From positions 1-57,400 of the forward strand of contig JAIMAN010000011.1 of NCBI GenBank assembly GCA_023511915.1: a DNA stretch of 57,400 nucleotides, written 5' to 3'. Source of the stretch: Armatimonadota bacterium. GTDB lineage: Bacteria > Armatimonadota > Fimbriimonadia > Fimbriimonadales > GBS-DC. The notes under the pieces were generated by a model. The model ran no database searches. It was not told where the DNA came from and was given only the letters and a program-made list of their open reading frames with translations. Shown here piece by piece: positions 57,135-57,400 of the stretch; positions within the stretch are counted from its first letter, which is position 1; every line of letters starts with the position of its first letter. Position numbers and translations under genes: made by a program.

Positions 57135-57140
57135 AGTATA
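57135..57140 (-). promoter_or_regulatory. TATACT box 6 nt before the MNT-HEPN gene
   Basis: Minus-strand GGGTATACT, then GCGATT and the ATG at 57128. This matches the glcF box in sequence and spacing, pointing to a leaderless transcript. Confidence 0.45.
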
Positions 57141-57168
57141 CCCTTGACGCGCCACCTGCCCGCGCGAT

Positions 57169-57400
57169 TCACTTCAACCGCATCGGCTTGAACATCCACC
57201 AGCCCGCCAAGTCGCGCTGGTCGGCGTAGTGGGGCGAGGTGGGGTCTTCGCTCTGCCCAGGCGGCAGCACCGTCTCGCCGAAGAACTCCGCGCCGAACTG
57301 GATGATTTGGATGTACGAGCCGCGATCGGTGTACGGCACACCGGGCATCGTGTCGCCCCAGCCCATGCGCGGCGCACTGTAGCGCCACAAGTTCATCGAC
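57169..57400 (-). CDS. Penicillin acylase-family protein, C-terminal fragment
   Basis: Only the last ~76 residues are inside the window; the gene continues past base 57400. The segment contains TMPGVPYTDRGSYIQIIQF and LPPGQSEDPTSPHYADQRD, followed by GWWMFKPMRL. This is the conserved end of penicillin/acyl-homoserine-lactone acylases of the Ntn-hydrolase group, whose GQSGxPxSPHYxDQ motif is well known. The catalytic Ser and signal peptide would lie outside. The ATG at 57396 in the track is internal. Confidence 0.82.
   Translation of the reverse strand, partial: SMNLWRYSAPRMGWGDTMPGVPYTDRGSYIQIIQFGAEFFGETVLPPGQSEDPTSPHYADQRDLAGWWMFKPMRLK

Overview
The window looks like a piece of a GC-rich chromosome from an Armatimonadota-type bacterium, most likely the Fimbriimonadia and possibly a thermophile. 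This placement is an inference. It rests on the C-terminal two-EF-hand tails of the form VDDADLLxVLFxFG on four secreted proteins, the high GC content and dense ATGA-type gene overlaps, and a complete diderm-style division/cell-wall cluster with a meso-diaminopimelate-type MurE. Genes fill almost the whole window. No intergenic gap exceeds 300 bases, and I saw no tRNA, rRNA, CRISPR array, prophage or transposase.

Layout. 1-5.3 kb: three secreted or surface proteins (LamG, SBBP propeller and HAF repeat) that share one C-terminal dockerin-like cassette, plus a double-HTH regulator with a helical C-terminal region. 5.4-9.9 kb: rseP and a cysteine desulfurase facing nadK and a TPR protein. 10-12.4 kb: an overlapping ArsR / YceI / polytopic membrane protein operon and a PD-(D/E)XK-like protein. 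12.4-15 kb: glcF, then yqeG-aroE. 15-19.7 kb: a reverse-strand operon of two TPR proteins, a YcgR/PilZ protein and a glycosyltransferase, plus a separate membrane protein.

19.8-38.2 kb is the dcw cluster, all on the minus strand. Its order is mraZ-rsmH-ftsL-ftsI-murE-murF-mraY-murD-ftsW-murG-murC::ddl-ftsQ-DUF881-sbp-ftsA-ftsZ. It starts at a consensus promoter followed by four 11-bp-spaced MraZ boxes and ends at a strong hairpin. murC and ddl are fused and murB is missing. murD and murE each carry an in-frame copy of a palindromic DNA repeat, and a third copy is intergenic near 41.2 kb.

38.4-45.5 kb: a tryptophanase-family lyase, a cytochrome P460/HxlR/OB-fold group, a sugar isomerase-like protein, a fourth dockerin-tailed protein, a TagA/CpsF glycosyltransferase and a Cas4/RecB-like nuclease. 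45.5-48.7 kb: a degenerate MNT-fold protein directly upstream of rel, then dtd. 48.7-57.4 kb: a small membrane protein, a Tat-exported phosphoesterase, an isolated fliI, a repeat mosaic, a Uma2 protein, a sugar ABC permease, pyrK-pyrD, an anchored beta-carbonic anhydrase, an orphan ABC ATPase, a single-chain MNT-HEPN protein and the tail of a penicillin-acylase-like gene.

The most unusual items are the palindromic elements read through in frame in two Mur ligases, the pseudo-nucleotidyltransferase coupled to rel, the compact MntA-HepT-like fusion, the shuffled dockerin cassette with co-varying cysteines, and a recurrent leaderless promoter layout (TATA-like -10 box 6-8 nt before the start codon).
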